From NCBI GenBank assembly GCA_947588605.1, contig CANPYK010000009.1, positions 1-64,000 on the forward strand: DNA of 64,000 nt, given 5' to 3'. This stretch comes from an uncultured Oscillospiraceae bacterium. GTDB lineage: Bacteria > Bacillota > Clostridia > Oscillospirales > Oscillospiraceae. Under the pieces are notes generated by a model. That model had not been told where the DNA came from, did no database searches, and saw only the letters and a program-made list of their open reading frames with translations. The first letter of the stretch is position 1, and each line of letters starts with the position of its first letter. Made by a program: the position numbers and the translations under genes. Below are positions 35,166 to 42,854 of the stretch, in pieces.

Positions 35166-37193
35166 TCAATAGGCGGTTTGGTGGGCGGCGTAGTCGGCGG
35201 CGCGGAAGGAGTTGCGGTTGGCCTGGAGGAAGCGGGCGAAGGCGAGAACGGCGGCGGTTTTTGTCTCGTCCATGGTGGTATAGAGGGCTGTGCCGGAGGC
35301 GGGGTCGAAGCAGATCACGTCCTCGCCGCGGGTAAAGCTCAGGGGCCTGCCCTCCTCGTCAAAGCCGTAGACGGCGGTCACGTCGCCCTTGGGGTCGGAG
35401 GCGTAGACGATTTGCTCGTCGGAGTCGCGCCAGGTCACCAGCACCTTGTGTGTGCCCACGGAGACGCCGGCCGTCCCCAGGGACGGGCTCTGGCGCGTCA
35501 CGGCGCCGGGCCAGACCTGGCATGACAGGACGATGCTCCCGAGCTCAGACTGCGCCAGCGCCGTAGACCGGCAAAATTCGGCGTAGAGCGCCTTGTCCGC
35601 CGCCTCCCGCGAATCGGCCCCGCAGGCGGACAGATACCGGTCCAGCTCGAAAAGGACCTGGTCGATGAGGTTGAGATACCCGTCGCGCTCGGAGCTGTCG
35701 GAGAGGAAGGAGGCGTACACCTGCCTTGTCAGCTTCAGGGCCTCGGCGGCGTTGGCGTTGTCGGAGATCATGTTCCCCGCGCCGTCGCCGGTAAAAAACA
35801 TAAGCTCGGCAAGCTCGATCCGCGCCGGCGTTCCGTCGTCTATGGGCGCCTCGGGGTCAAAGAGCAGGTCCATGATGCCCGCCGGAGCCAGAAGGCCGCA
35901 GGTGGACATCTCCGCCTCGAAAAGCAGGTCGTTGACGGGCCCCGTCAGGGAATTGACGGCGCCGTGGAGCTTGTCCACGTCCTCATTGCTCAGATTCTTG
36001 AGCTGGTCCCCAAAGGCGTTTCCCAAAAGACCGCCCAGGAGACCACCCGCGGCTCCCGCGGCGGTGGTACCGCGCTGAAGGGAGACAAGGCAGGGCCTGT
36101 CGTAGTTCGGCGGCAGGACGAACTCCACCATGGAGCCCACGGGGACGGAGGAGCGAAGCTCCCGCATCCGCCCGGCAAGGTCACTGTAAGCGGCGGCAAG
36201 CGCCTCGTGGTCCGGCGGCGCGGCGGGATCGCCGGTCTCACGGGAGAGGAGGAGTGCGCAGATGCCGATGGCCCTGTCCAGCGCCTCGGCGCGGGCGAGG
36301 AAGCCGCTGATGGGCGCGCGCCCCACGGCGGTGAGGCCGTTGGAATCCCTGAGGTCCGTCGCCGCCTGCTCGAAGCCGGAAAAGCTCAAATAGGCCCGCA
36401 GAGCCGAGCGCATGGTCTCGGTGTCCGTCGCGCCGCCGGAGAGAAAGGCGGCGACGGTGTCGGCGTACCCCTTGGCGTCCCTGAGCGTCAGCGCCAGGGC
36501 ATAATCGGGCGTGCCGTCGATGATGCTCTCCAAAAGCGTCATGCCGTTTTGAATGGATTCGGCGGCGGACACCAGGGAGTCAAGCCCGGTGAGCTCCAGG
36601 ACCGCCCCGCGGATCTCCTCCGTGACCTTGCCGCCCACCGCCTCCAGGGCGGAGGAGGTCACCGCCTGCGCAAGGTCCCCGCCGCCTTCCGACACGTTTT
36701 GATAAATATCGCTCAGAAGGTCCGTTCCCGGGATCTCCAGCTCGCCCACCAGCTTCGAGACCGCGCCCTCAAAAAATTCCCGGCCCACGTCGGTCTTCTC
36801 CGGCAGGGCGAACTCCTGCGCGCCGAATTCCCGGAAAAAGCCGTTGAGGGTGATCGCCATGGAGCTTTTCAACTCCTCGACACACTCGTCCCGCTCCATG
36901 AGAAGCGTGACCGTCAGGTCCGTGAGATAGTCCACCCGCGCCTGCCGTGCCGCCGCGGCCGCGGCGCTGTCAAAGGCCGGCTCGTCGGGCGCATCGGGTA
37001 CGTCAGTTTTATCAGGCTCACCGGGCTCACCGGGCTCATCGGGCTCGCCGGGGCCCTCGGAGGGGTCGGACGCGCCGGTGTCCGTGGGAGAAGCGTCCTC
37101 CTCCGCCGGCCCGCCCGCCTTTTTTTCGCCCCCGCATGACGCGAGAGACAGCGCCAGGGAGAAAGCCAAGATCCACGCGATGACCTTTTTCAT
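35166..37193 (-). CDS. Large lipoprotein of unknown function
   Basis: 675 aa. Signal peptide KKVIAWILAFSLALSLASC with lipobox LASC, so it is anchored to the outer face of the membrane. Residues about 28-75 form a low-complexity Pro/Glu/Asp/Gly linker (GEPDEPGEPGEPDKTDVP). The rest is mainly helical and acidic with a small hydrophobic Gly/Ala stretch (TTAAGAAGGLLGGLLGNAFG) near 385-400. The C-terminal 100 residues are beta-rich (VLVTWRDSDEQIVYASDPKG, GDVTAVYGFDEEGRPLSFTR). No enzyme motif is recognised. The ATG follows AGGAGGTACAT on the minus strand. Confidence 0.8.
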   Translation of the reverse strand: MKKVIAWILAFSLALSLASCGGEKKAGGPAEEDASPTDTGASDPSEGPGEPDEPGEPGEPDKTDVPDAPDEPAFDSAAAAAARQARVDYLTDLTVTLLMERDECVEELKSSMAITLNGFFREFGAQEFALPEKTDVGREFFEGAVSKLVGELEIPGTDLLSDIYQNVSEGGGDLAQAVTSSALEAVGGKVTEEIRGAVLELTGLDSLVSAAESIQNGMTLLESIIDGTPDYALALTLRDAKGYADTVAAFLSGGATDTETMRSALRAYLSFSGFEQAATDLRDSNGLTAVGRAPISGFLARAEALDRAIGICALLLSRETGDPAAPPDHEALAAAYSDLAGRMRELRSSVPVGSMVEFVLPPNYDRPCLVSLQRGTTAAGAAGGLLGGLLGNAFGDQLKNLSNEDVDKLHGAVNSLTGPVNDLLFEAEMSTCGLLAPAGIMDLLFDPEAPIDDGTPARIELAELMFFTGDGAGNMISDNANAAEALKLTRQVYASFLSDSSERDGYLNLIDQVLFELDRYLSACGADSREAADKALYAEFCRSTALAQSELGSIVLSCQVWPGAVTRQSPSLGTAGVSVGTHKVLVTWRDSDEQIVYASDPKGDVTAVYGFDEEGRPLSFTRGEDVICFDPASGTALYTTMDETKTAAVLAFARFLQANRNSFRAADYAAHQTAY

Positions 37194-37317
37194 ATGTACC
37201 TCCTGACCGGAGCGCGGTCACAAACCCGCGCGTCCTCTTTTAAAAAAGCGGCTATTGCACTGATATTATAATCCTATCGTCATTAGTCGTCAAGAGCGAT
37301 CGCCGCGGCGAAGGGGA

Positions 37318-37348
37318 GAAAAAACCTTCCCTCGCGGGGAGGGAAGGA
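37318..37348 (-). terminator. Terminator of the 273-aa gene
   Basis: On the minus strand CCTTCCCTC and GAGGGAAGG pair around CCCGCG and are followed by TTTTTTCTC, 24 bases after the stop. Confidence 0.85.
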
Positions 37349-37371
37349 AACAGCGGTCTTCGGTTTTCGGG

Positions 37372-38193
37372 TCAATCCCCCTCCGGCAGGAGATCCTCGT
37401 ACTCCTGGGCGTCGCAGAGGGAGTCAGGGGGGAAGAACTCGTTGACGGGGAAGTCGATGCGGTTGAAGAGGGTGCAGGGGTCGTCGGATTGGGCGCCGCG
37501 GCACTCCTTTTCCGGGACGCAGTAGTCGTAGACGGGGATCAAAAGCTGGGAATCCCGCTCCAGGCGGACGATGGTGAACTGGCCCAGGGTGGCGAGGATC
37601 TGGCGTCCCGCGCCGCCGGAGACGATGGGGGAGTCGAAGAGCTCCAGGATATAGGGCGGCAGCTCCAGCGGCTCCGGCGTATCCTCGGCGCAGCTGTCCA
37701 CCGCGTCCAGGCTCAGGATGATGGGGTCCACGGCCTCGACCACGGCCCTCGGCAGGTTGGTGCTGTCGATGACGCTGCGGTCCACGCAGCTGGGGCCCAG
37801 GTCGGAGGTGAAGATCTTGGCGCTGCCCTCGCTGCCGAAGAGCAGGACGCGCTTGGTGAAGCTGGCAAGGCCCTCGATGGGGGCGATGAGGCCGCTGGAC
37901 ATGCACACGTCGGCCCGGATCTTGTAGTAGAAGCGGATGTCCACGGTGTAGTACCCCCGGCTGAAGTTCACCGGCTCCACCATGGGGCTGGCCCAGAGAA
38001 GCTCGGCGGAACGGGCCCGGACGTTGAGGCCGTTGTCCAGGTTGGCCTGGGAGTTGGCGGTGAGGTACACCCGCAGATCTCTCAGGCAGTCCTTATCCTT
38101 GCAGGAGTCGTATATCTTGCTCGTATGTACGCATACGGCCTCCCGGACGGTGACGTCACTGGGCACGGGACCCGGTGCGATCCTTGAAGACAT
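37372..38193 (-). CDS. Conserved clostridial hypothetical protein, 273 aa
   Basis: Start ATG (MSSRIAPGPVPSDVTVREAV) follows GAGGAGGAATTTTACC; an upstream extension has no ribosome site. It is Cys-rich at the start (VCVHTSKIYDSCKDKDCLRD) and end (YCVPEKECRGAQSDDPC, DSLCDAQEYEDLL). The middle is beta-rich (SRGYYTVDIRFYYKIRADVC, KRVLLFGSEGSAKIFTSDLG). There is no signal peptide. The type is familiar from spore-forming Clostridia, but no function is known to me; a spore-coat or related role would be a guess from its Cys-rich ends. It is transcribed divergently from ruvC. Confidence 0.8.
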   Translation of the reverse strand: MSSRIAPGPVPSDVTVREAVCVHTSKIYDSCKDKDCLRDLRVYLTANSQANLDNGLNVRARSAELLWASPMVEPVNFSRGYYTVDIRFYYKIRADVCMSSGLIAPIEGLASFTKRVLLFGSEGSAKIFTSDLGPSCVDRSVIDSTNLPRAVVEAVDPIILSLDAVDSCAEDTPEPLELPPYILELFDSPIVSGGAGRQILATLGQFTIVRLERDSQLLIPVYDYCVPEKECRGAQSDDPCTLFNRIDFPVNEFFPPDSLCDAQEYEDLLPEGD

Positions 38194-38275
38194 GGTAAAA
38201 TTCCTCCTCTCGCGCCGGTTCCGGCGCGTATTTTCATTACAGTCTATGCCGCGGGAAATAAAATGTGTGAAGATG

Positions 38276-38304
38276 TTGCGCATCTCGCCGGCCTGTGGTA
38301 CAAT
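38276..38304 (+). promoter_or_regulatory. Promoter of ruvCAB
   Basis: TTGCGC (38276-38281) and TACAAT (38299-38304) with 17 bases between, about 40 bases before the ruvC start. Confidence 0.7.
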
Positions 38305-38344
38305 ATATGAGTTAAAATGTCTTTTGAGAAAAGGGGATGGGCGC

Positions 38345-38863
38345 TTGTCTGTGATCCTGGGCATCGACCCCGGCGTGGCCACGGTGGGCTTCGGGGTCAT
38401 CGAGCAGGCGGGGGCGGCGTCGCGCTTTCTCACCTGCGGGGCCATCACCACGCCGGCCCATACGCCCCTGTCGTCCCGGCTTTTCCAGATCCATCAGGAT
38501 ATGCTGGAGCTCATCGACACGTTCAAGCCCGACGCCATTTCCATCGAGGAGCTCTTTTTCAACACCAACATCACCACGGGCATCGACGTGGCCCACGGCC
38601 GGGGCGTCATAGTCCTGGCGGGATACGAGAAGAACGTGCCCATGTACGAATATACGCCCCTGCAGGTCAAACAGGCCATCACCGGCTACGGCAGGGCGGA
38701 CAAGAAGCAGATGATGGAGATGGTCCGCCGGCTTTTGAAGCTCAAGGCCCCGGCAAAGCCCGACGACGCCTCGGACGCGCTGGCGCTGGCCATCTGCCAC
38801 GCCCGGTTCGCCGGGTCGCTGCTCACATACGAAGGGGGAAGAAGCGAATGTTCTACTATATAG
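38345..38863 (+). CDS. ruvC: Holliday junction endonuclease RuvC
   Basis: 172 aa from a TTG start 7 bases after AGGGGA (a GTG two codons later is an alternative). Catalytic acidic residues are in ILGIDPGVATVGFGVIE (D), ISIEELFFNTN (E) and KPDDASDALALAICH (D, D), the RNase H-like tetrad. KQAITGYGRADKKQMMEMV is the conserved DNA-binding segment. RuvC dimers cut Holliday junctions brought by RuvAB. It overlaps ruvA by 16 bases. Confidence 0.95.
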   Translation: MSVILGIDPGVATVGFGVIEQAGAASRFLTCGAITTPAHTPLSSRLFQIHQDMLELIDTFKPDAISIEELFFNTNITTGIDVAHGRGVIVLAGYEKNVPMYEYTPLQVKQAITGYGRADKKQMMEMVRRLLKLKAPAKPDDASDALALAICHARFAGSLLTYEGGRSECSTI

Positions 38864-39453
38864 AGGGCAAGGTGGCCCATCTCGACAAGAACCTGGCGGT
38901 CATCGACGCCGGCGGCGTGGGGTTCGCGCTGAACGTCTCGACCAACACCCTGGCGCGCCTGCGGTCGGGGGAGCGGGCGCGGCTCTATACCTATATGAAC
39001 GTGGCGGAGAACGCCCTGGACCTCTACGGTTTTTCAGAGCAGGCGGAGAAGCGGTGCTTTGAGCTCCTGCTGTCCGTCTCCGGCGTGGGGCCTCGGGTGG
39101 CGCTGAGCGTCCTGTCCGTCTGCACCCCGGAGTCCCTGGCCATGGCGGTGGTGACGGAGAACGAGAAGATGCTCACCGCCGCCCCCGGCGTGGGCAAGCG
39201 CGGCGCCCAGCGCATCATCCTGGAGCTCCGGGACAAAATAGCCAAGGACATGCCCACTCTGTCCGGCACGGGCAAGGGAGCGGCCGCCGTCCCCGCCGGC
39301 GTGCCGGGGAAGAAGCTCACCGACATCACCGGGGCCCTCACGGTCCTGGGTTACACCCCCCAGGAGATCACCGCCGCCCTCCATGGATTGGACATCGAGG
39401 CCATGAGCGTGGAGGAGGCCGTCAAGGTCGTCCTCAAGGGCTCGTTGAAGTAA
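38848..39453 (+). CDS. ruvA: Holliday junction branch-migration protein RuvA
   Basis: 201 aa. The OB-fold N domain (MFYYIEGKVAHLDKNLAVID), the acidic pin region, paired helix-hairpin-helix motifs (SVSGVGPRVALSVLS, APGVGKRGAQRIILELRDKI) and the C-terminal RuvB-binding UBA-like domain (LGYTPQEITAALHGL) are all present. RuvA tetramers hold the junction and load RuvB. The ATG follows GAAGGGGGAAGAAGCG inside the end of ruvC, so translation is coupled. Confidence 0.95.
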   Translation: MFYYIEGKVAHLDKNLAVIDAGGVGFALNVSTNTLARLRSGERARLYTYMNVAENALDLYGFSEQAEKRCFELLLSVSGVGPRVALSVLSVCTPESLAMAVVTENEKMLTAAPGVGKRGAQRIILELRDKIAKDMPTLSGTGKGAAAVPAGVPGKKLTDITGALTVLGYTPQEITAALHGLDIEAMSVEEAVKVVLKGSLK

Positions 39454-39465
39454 GGAGGCGGCGGG

Positions 39466-40533
39466 ATGATCGACTATTCCAAGGACACCCTGGATTCCGG
39501 CACGGATAACATTATGTCAACCAAATACATCCCCGAGGACGACGCGGAGGGGTCTCTGCGGCCCAGGACGCTGCGGGAGTACATCGGGCAGGAGAAGGCC
39601 AAGCAGAACCTGAGCGTCTTCATCGAGAGCGCCAAACGGCGGGGCGAGCCCCTGGACCATGTGATCCTCCACGGCCCTCCGGGGCTGGGGAAGACGACCC
39701 TGGCGGCCATCATCGCCAATGAAATGGGTTCCACCCTGCGCAAGACCTCCGGCCCCGCCATTGAAAAGCCCCGGGACCTGGCGGCGCTCTTGACGAACCT
39801 GGAGGAGAACGACGTCCTCTTTATCGACGAGATCCACCGTCTCAACCGGTCCGTGGAGGAGATCCTGTACCCGGCCATGGAGGACCGGCAGATCGACATC
39901 ATCATCGGCCAGGGCCCGGCGGCCAGCAGCATCTGCATCGACCTGAAGCACTTCACCCTGGTGGGCGCCACCACCCGCTCCGGACAGTTGTCCTCGCCCC
40001 TGCGGGACAGGTTCGGCATCGACCTGAAGCTGGAGCTCTATAAGCCCGAGGAGCTAAGACGGATCATCTGCCGCTCCGCCGAGATCTTGAACGTGGAGAT
40101 CGAGCCCGACGGGGCGCTGGAGATCGCCTCACGCTCCCGGGGCACGCCGCGCATCGCCAACCGGCTTTTGCGCCGGGTGCGGGACTTCGCGGAGGTCTAC
40201 GGCGACGGCGTCATCACGAAGGACCTGGCGGACAAGGCCCTGCGGCTTCTGGACATCGACAAGTCCGGCCTTGACGCCATCGACCGGCGGCTCCTCATGA
40301 GCATCATCGAAAATTACGGCGGCGGCCCCGTGGGCCTGGACACCATCGCCGCCACCATCAACGAGGAGTCCGTCACCATCGAGGACGTGTACGAGCCGTA
40401 CCTTCTCCAGCAGGGCTTCCTCACCCGCACCCCCCGCGGGCGGTGCGTCACCCGCCGCGCCTATGAGCATCTGGGGATCCCCTTCGCCGGAAATACCCCC
40501 GATCTGGGGGGCCAGACGTCCCTCCCTATGTGA
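39466..40533 (+). CDS. ruvB: Holliday junction branch-migration helicase RuvB
   Basis: 355 aa. AAA+ ATPase: Walker [17 protein letters not shown], Walker [21 protein letters not shown], sensor 1 [20 protein letters not shown] with the arginine finger, and a C-terminal winged helix ([20 protein letters not shown]). The hexamer pumps DNA through RuvA. The ATG follows AAGGAGGCGGCGGG, 12 bases after ruvA. It is last in the ruvCAB run, followed by the strong sigH promoter. Confidence 0.97.
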   Translation: MIDYSKDTLDSGTDNIMSTKYIPEDDAEGSLRPRTLREYIGQEKAKQNLSVFIESAKRRGEPLDHVILHGPPGLGKTTLAAIIANEMGSTLRKTSGPAIEKPRDLAALLTNLEENDVLFIDEIHRLNRSVEEILYPAMEDRQIDIIIGQGPAASSICIDLKHFTLVGATTRSGQLSSPLRDRFGIDLKLELYKPEELRRIICRSAEILNVEIEPDGALEIASRSRGTPRIANRLLRRVRDFAEVYGDGVITKDLADKALRLLDIDKSGLDAIDRRLLMSIIENYGGGPVGLDTIAATINEESVTIEDVYEPYLLQQGFLTRTPRGRCVTRRAYEHLGIPFAGNTPDLGGQTSLPM

Positions 40534-40580
40534 AAAAACGAAAAAATTCACGAAATTTTAAAAAATTTCAGCAAAATAGC

Positions 40581-40609
40581 TTGACAAAGATTGCATCAAT
40601 TCTTATAAT
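40581..40609 (+). promoter_or_regulatory. Consensus sigma-A promoter of sigH
   Basis: TTGACA (40581-40586) and TATAAT (40604-40609) both match consensus, with 17 bases between. Confidence 0.92.
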
Positions 40610-40637
40610 GTGTGTATTCCTAACAGTGAAAAATTGG

Positions 40638-40677
40638 CATAGCTGACGAAAGGGGACCGCGCCGCCTGTCAGCTATG
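40638..40677 (+). promoter_or_regulatory. Hairpin in the sigH leader
   Basis: CATAGCTGAC (40638-40647) and GTCAGCTATG (40668-40677) are a perfect 10-bp inverted repeat in the untranslated leader. The loop contains AAAGGGGA, which looks like a ribosome site but is 40 bases from the start codon. The real start has no clear Shine-Dalgarno. Control of sigH translation or RNA stability is likely. Confidence 0.65.
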
Positions 40678-40696
40678 TGACCGGCGTGACAACAGC

Positions 40697-41272
40697 ATGA
40701 CAGACGAACAGCTATGGCAGAGGGCCGCGGCGGGCGATACCGTGGCCGAGGAACAACTTGTAAACCGCTACACCGTCACCGTGCGCATGTGCGCCAGGCC
40801 CTTTTTTCTGGCCGGGGGGGACAGTGAGGACCTCATTCAGGAGGGCATGTTTGGCCTGCTCTCCGCTCTCCGGCATTTCGACCCCGCGAAAGACGTAACC
40901 TTCAAGACCTACGCGGAGCGGTGCATCAACACTCGGCTCGTGACAGCCGTGCGCACCGCCGCCCGCTTCAAGCACAAACCCTTAAACGATTCCATCTCAT
41001 TTGAATCCCCGCAGTTCGACGAAAGACAGATCCTGTCCCAAGGCAATTTGCGAGATCCCGAAGAAATGGTTATCACCAGGGAATTGACGGAGGAGCTTCA
41101 ATCCGCTCTGGACACCGGCTTATCCAAGTTAGAGCGTCAGGTGCTGGATCAATATCTGGAGGGGCTCTCCTACACGGATATAGCCGAAAAATGCGGCATA
41201 AGTGTAAAATCCGTTGATAACGCCGTCCAGCGTATCAGGCGAAAGCTGGCGGCAGTCTCTATCTGGCGTTAA
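40697..41272 (+). CDS. sigH: RNA polymerase sigma-H-type factor (SigH/Spo0H)
   Basis: 191 aa. Region 2: RPFFLAGGDSEDLIQEGMFG, LLSALRHFDPAKDVTFKTYA, ERCINTRLVTAVRTAARFKH, KPLNDSISF; region 4: LERQVLDQYLEGLSYTDIAE, CGISVKSVDNAVQRIRRKLA. The order and wording match Bacillus SigH closely, including the KHxPLN linker. SigH directs early sporulation and transition-state genes. It is expressed from its own consensus promoter behind ruvB, with a hairpin leader and weak ribosome site. Its presence with spoIIID at 52 kb argues for a spore former. Confidence 0.93.
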   Translation: MTDEQLWQRAAAGDTVAEEQLVNRYTVTVRMCARPFFLAGGDSEDLIQEGMFGLLSALRHFDPAKDVTFKTYAERCINTRLVTAVRTAARFKHKPLNDSISFESPQFDERQILSQGNLRDPEEMVITRELTEELQSALDTGLSKLERQVLDQYLEGLSYTDIAEKCGISVKSVDNAVQRIRRKLAAVSIWR

Positions 41273-41337
41273 CAGCTTTAAGCTGACGCAAATATAGCCC
41301 ACAGGGCAGATTTGTCAAAAGGAAGGTCCAAAGAAAC

Positions 41338-41619
41338 ATGTACGAAGACAAGACATTGGTATGCAAAGAGTGCGGCAAGGAATTCGTCTTTACCGCCGGT
41401 GAGCAGGAGTTCTACGCTGAGCGCGGCTTCCAGAACGAGCCCCAGCGCTGCAAGGCCTGCCGTGACGCGCGCAAGAACGCTGCCCGCGGCCCCCGTGAGT
41501 ATTTCACCGCCACCTGCGCTATGTGCGGCGGCGAGGCTAAGGTCCCCTTCGAGCCCAAGTCCGATCGGCCCGTTTACTGCAGCGAGTGCTTCGCCAAGAT
41601 GAAGGAGCAGCAGGCGTAA
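41338..41619 (+). CDS. Zinc-ribbon protein (zf-trcl type)
   Basis: 93 aa with two Cys-pair modules: CKECGKEF ... RCKACRD and CAMCGGEAKVPF ... VYCSECF, i.e. four CxxC pairs able to bind two zinc ions. This is the probable zinc-ribbon family seen across Clostridia. The start follows AAAAGGAAGGTCCAAAGAAAC. It is a small cytoplasmic protein, perhaps binding nucleic acid; the role is unproven. A strong terminator follows. Confidence 0.88.
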   Translation: MYEDKTLVCKECGKEFVFTAGEQEFYAERGFQNEPQRCKACRDARKNAARGPREYFTATCAMCGGEAKVPFEPKSDRPVYCSECFAKMKEQQA

Positions 41620-41670
41620 CAAAACCGGCGTGAAATGGCTTTGCCATTTCCCTGCCAAAAGAGAACGCGC

Positions 41671-41716
41671 AAAAAAAGATTCGGAAATGTCCGCGGACAT
41701 TTCCGAATCTTTTTTG
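41671..41716. terminator. Strong bidirectional terminator
   Basis: AAAAAAAGATTCGGAAATGT and its complement pair around CCGCGG, giving a 20-bp stem with A-run and T-run on the two sides. Confidence 0.92.
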
Positions 41717-41732
41717 TTGCTGTCACGGGTTG

Positions 41733-42239
41733 CGGCGGTGGTCGGGGCGGGTCAATAGACGAAGGGCGGGTCGCCGAGACGGCGACCCCTACGGCGGTGG
41801 TCATAACCTACGGGTCATCGGGACGGCTCTGTCATCCCACCTTCGCTTCCCCCCTGCCCCCTCCTACGAGGAGGGGGCGAAAAAGGTTGCGGCTTCGCCG
41901 CGGATTTGGATTATCCGCTGCGGCGGGGACGGCCCTTCCGGCGCTTCGCGCCACCTCCCCCAGGGGGGAGGTTAACGGGCGGGTTTGGAACCCGCCCCTA
42001 CAGTTTAAATTGCGTTCGATCAACGCCGTACGGGCCGCTGCCCACAGCGGCCCACGTTACAAGTTTCGGATTGCCCCCCCGTTAAACGCCGTAGGGGCGG
42101 CCTCTCTTGGCCGCCCGCGTTTCGATGACCTCTGGCGTCATTTATATGGTATAACCTTCCAAATTTCCTGTAGGGGCGGGTTCTAAACCCGCCCGTGCCA
42201 CGTTGCGTGACGGAAACGGTTCCGATAAAACGAAAAATG
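41733..42239. repeat. Direct tandem intergenic duplication, unit A
   Basis: About 507 bases recur at 42344-42850 with an offset of 611-612 and only a few differences. The unit is itself a mosaic of dispersed palindromes (GGGCGGGTTTGGAACCCGCCC, GGTCGCCGAGACGGCGACC, CCCCTCCTACGAGGAGGGGG). There is no gene with a ribosome site inside; open frames repeat identically in both copies. Confidence 0.9.
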
Positions 42240-42343
42240 GTGGTCAACCGGGGCAAGGGCCGCCGTGGGCCTGCGCCCGCAGGCGCGTTTCGTAGCGCAA
42301 CCGCCGCGAAGCGGCGGCTCTTAGCGCGGAGATGCGGCCCGTA

Positions 42344-42850
42344 CGGCGGTGGTCGGGGCGGGCCAATGGACGAAGGGCGGGTCGCCGAGGACGGCGACCC
42401 CTACGGCGGTGGTCATAACCTACGGGTCATCGGGACGGCTCTGTCATCCCACCTTCGCTTCCCCCCTGCCCCCTCCTACGAGGAGGGGGCGAAAAAGGTT
42501 GCGGCTTCGCCGCGGATTTGGATTATCCGCTGCGGCGGGGACGGCCCTTCCGGCGCTTCGCGCCACCTCCCCCAGGGGGGAGGTTAACGGGCGGGTTTGG
42601 AACCCGCCCCTACAGTTTAAATTGCGTTCGATCAACGCCGTACGGGCCGCTGCCCACAGCGGCCCACGTTACAAGTTTCGGATTGCCCCCCCGTTAAACG
42701 CCGTAGGGGCGGCCTCTCTTGGCCGCCCGCGTTTCGATGACCTCTGGCGTCATTTATATGGTATAACCTTCCAAATTTCCTGTAGGGGCGGGTTCTAAAC
42801 CCGCCTGTGCCACGTTGCGGGACGGAACGGTTCCGATAAAACGAAAAATG
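42344..42850. repeat. Direct tandem intergenic duplication, unit B
   Basis: Partner of 41733-42239. The joining 104 bases (42240-42343) carry another palindromic block (CCGCCGCGAAGCGGCGG). Unit B ends 5 bases before the stop codon of the large permease gene. Near identity indicates a recent duplication. Confidence 0.9.
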
Positions 42851-42854
42851 CCGG

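Noticed and set aside
42195..42798. Open frames of 130-183 codons in the duplicated intergenic blocks
   Set aside because: They read palindromic repeats in several frames, recur identically in both copies and lack ribosome sites.
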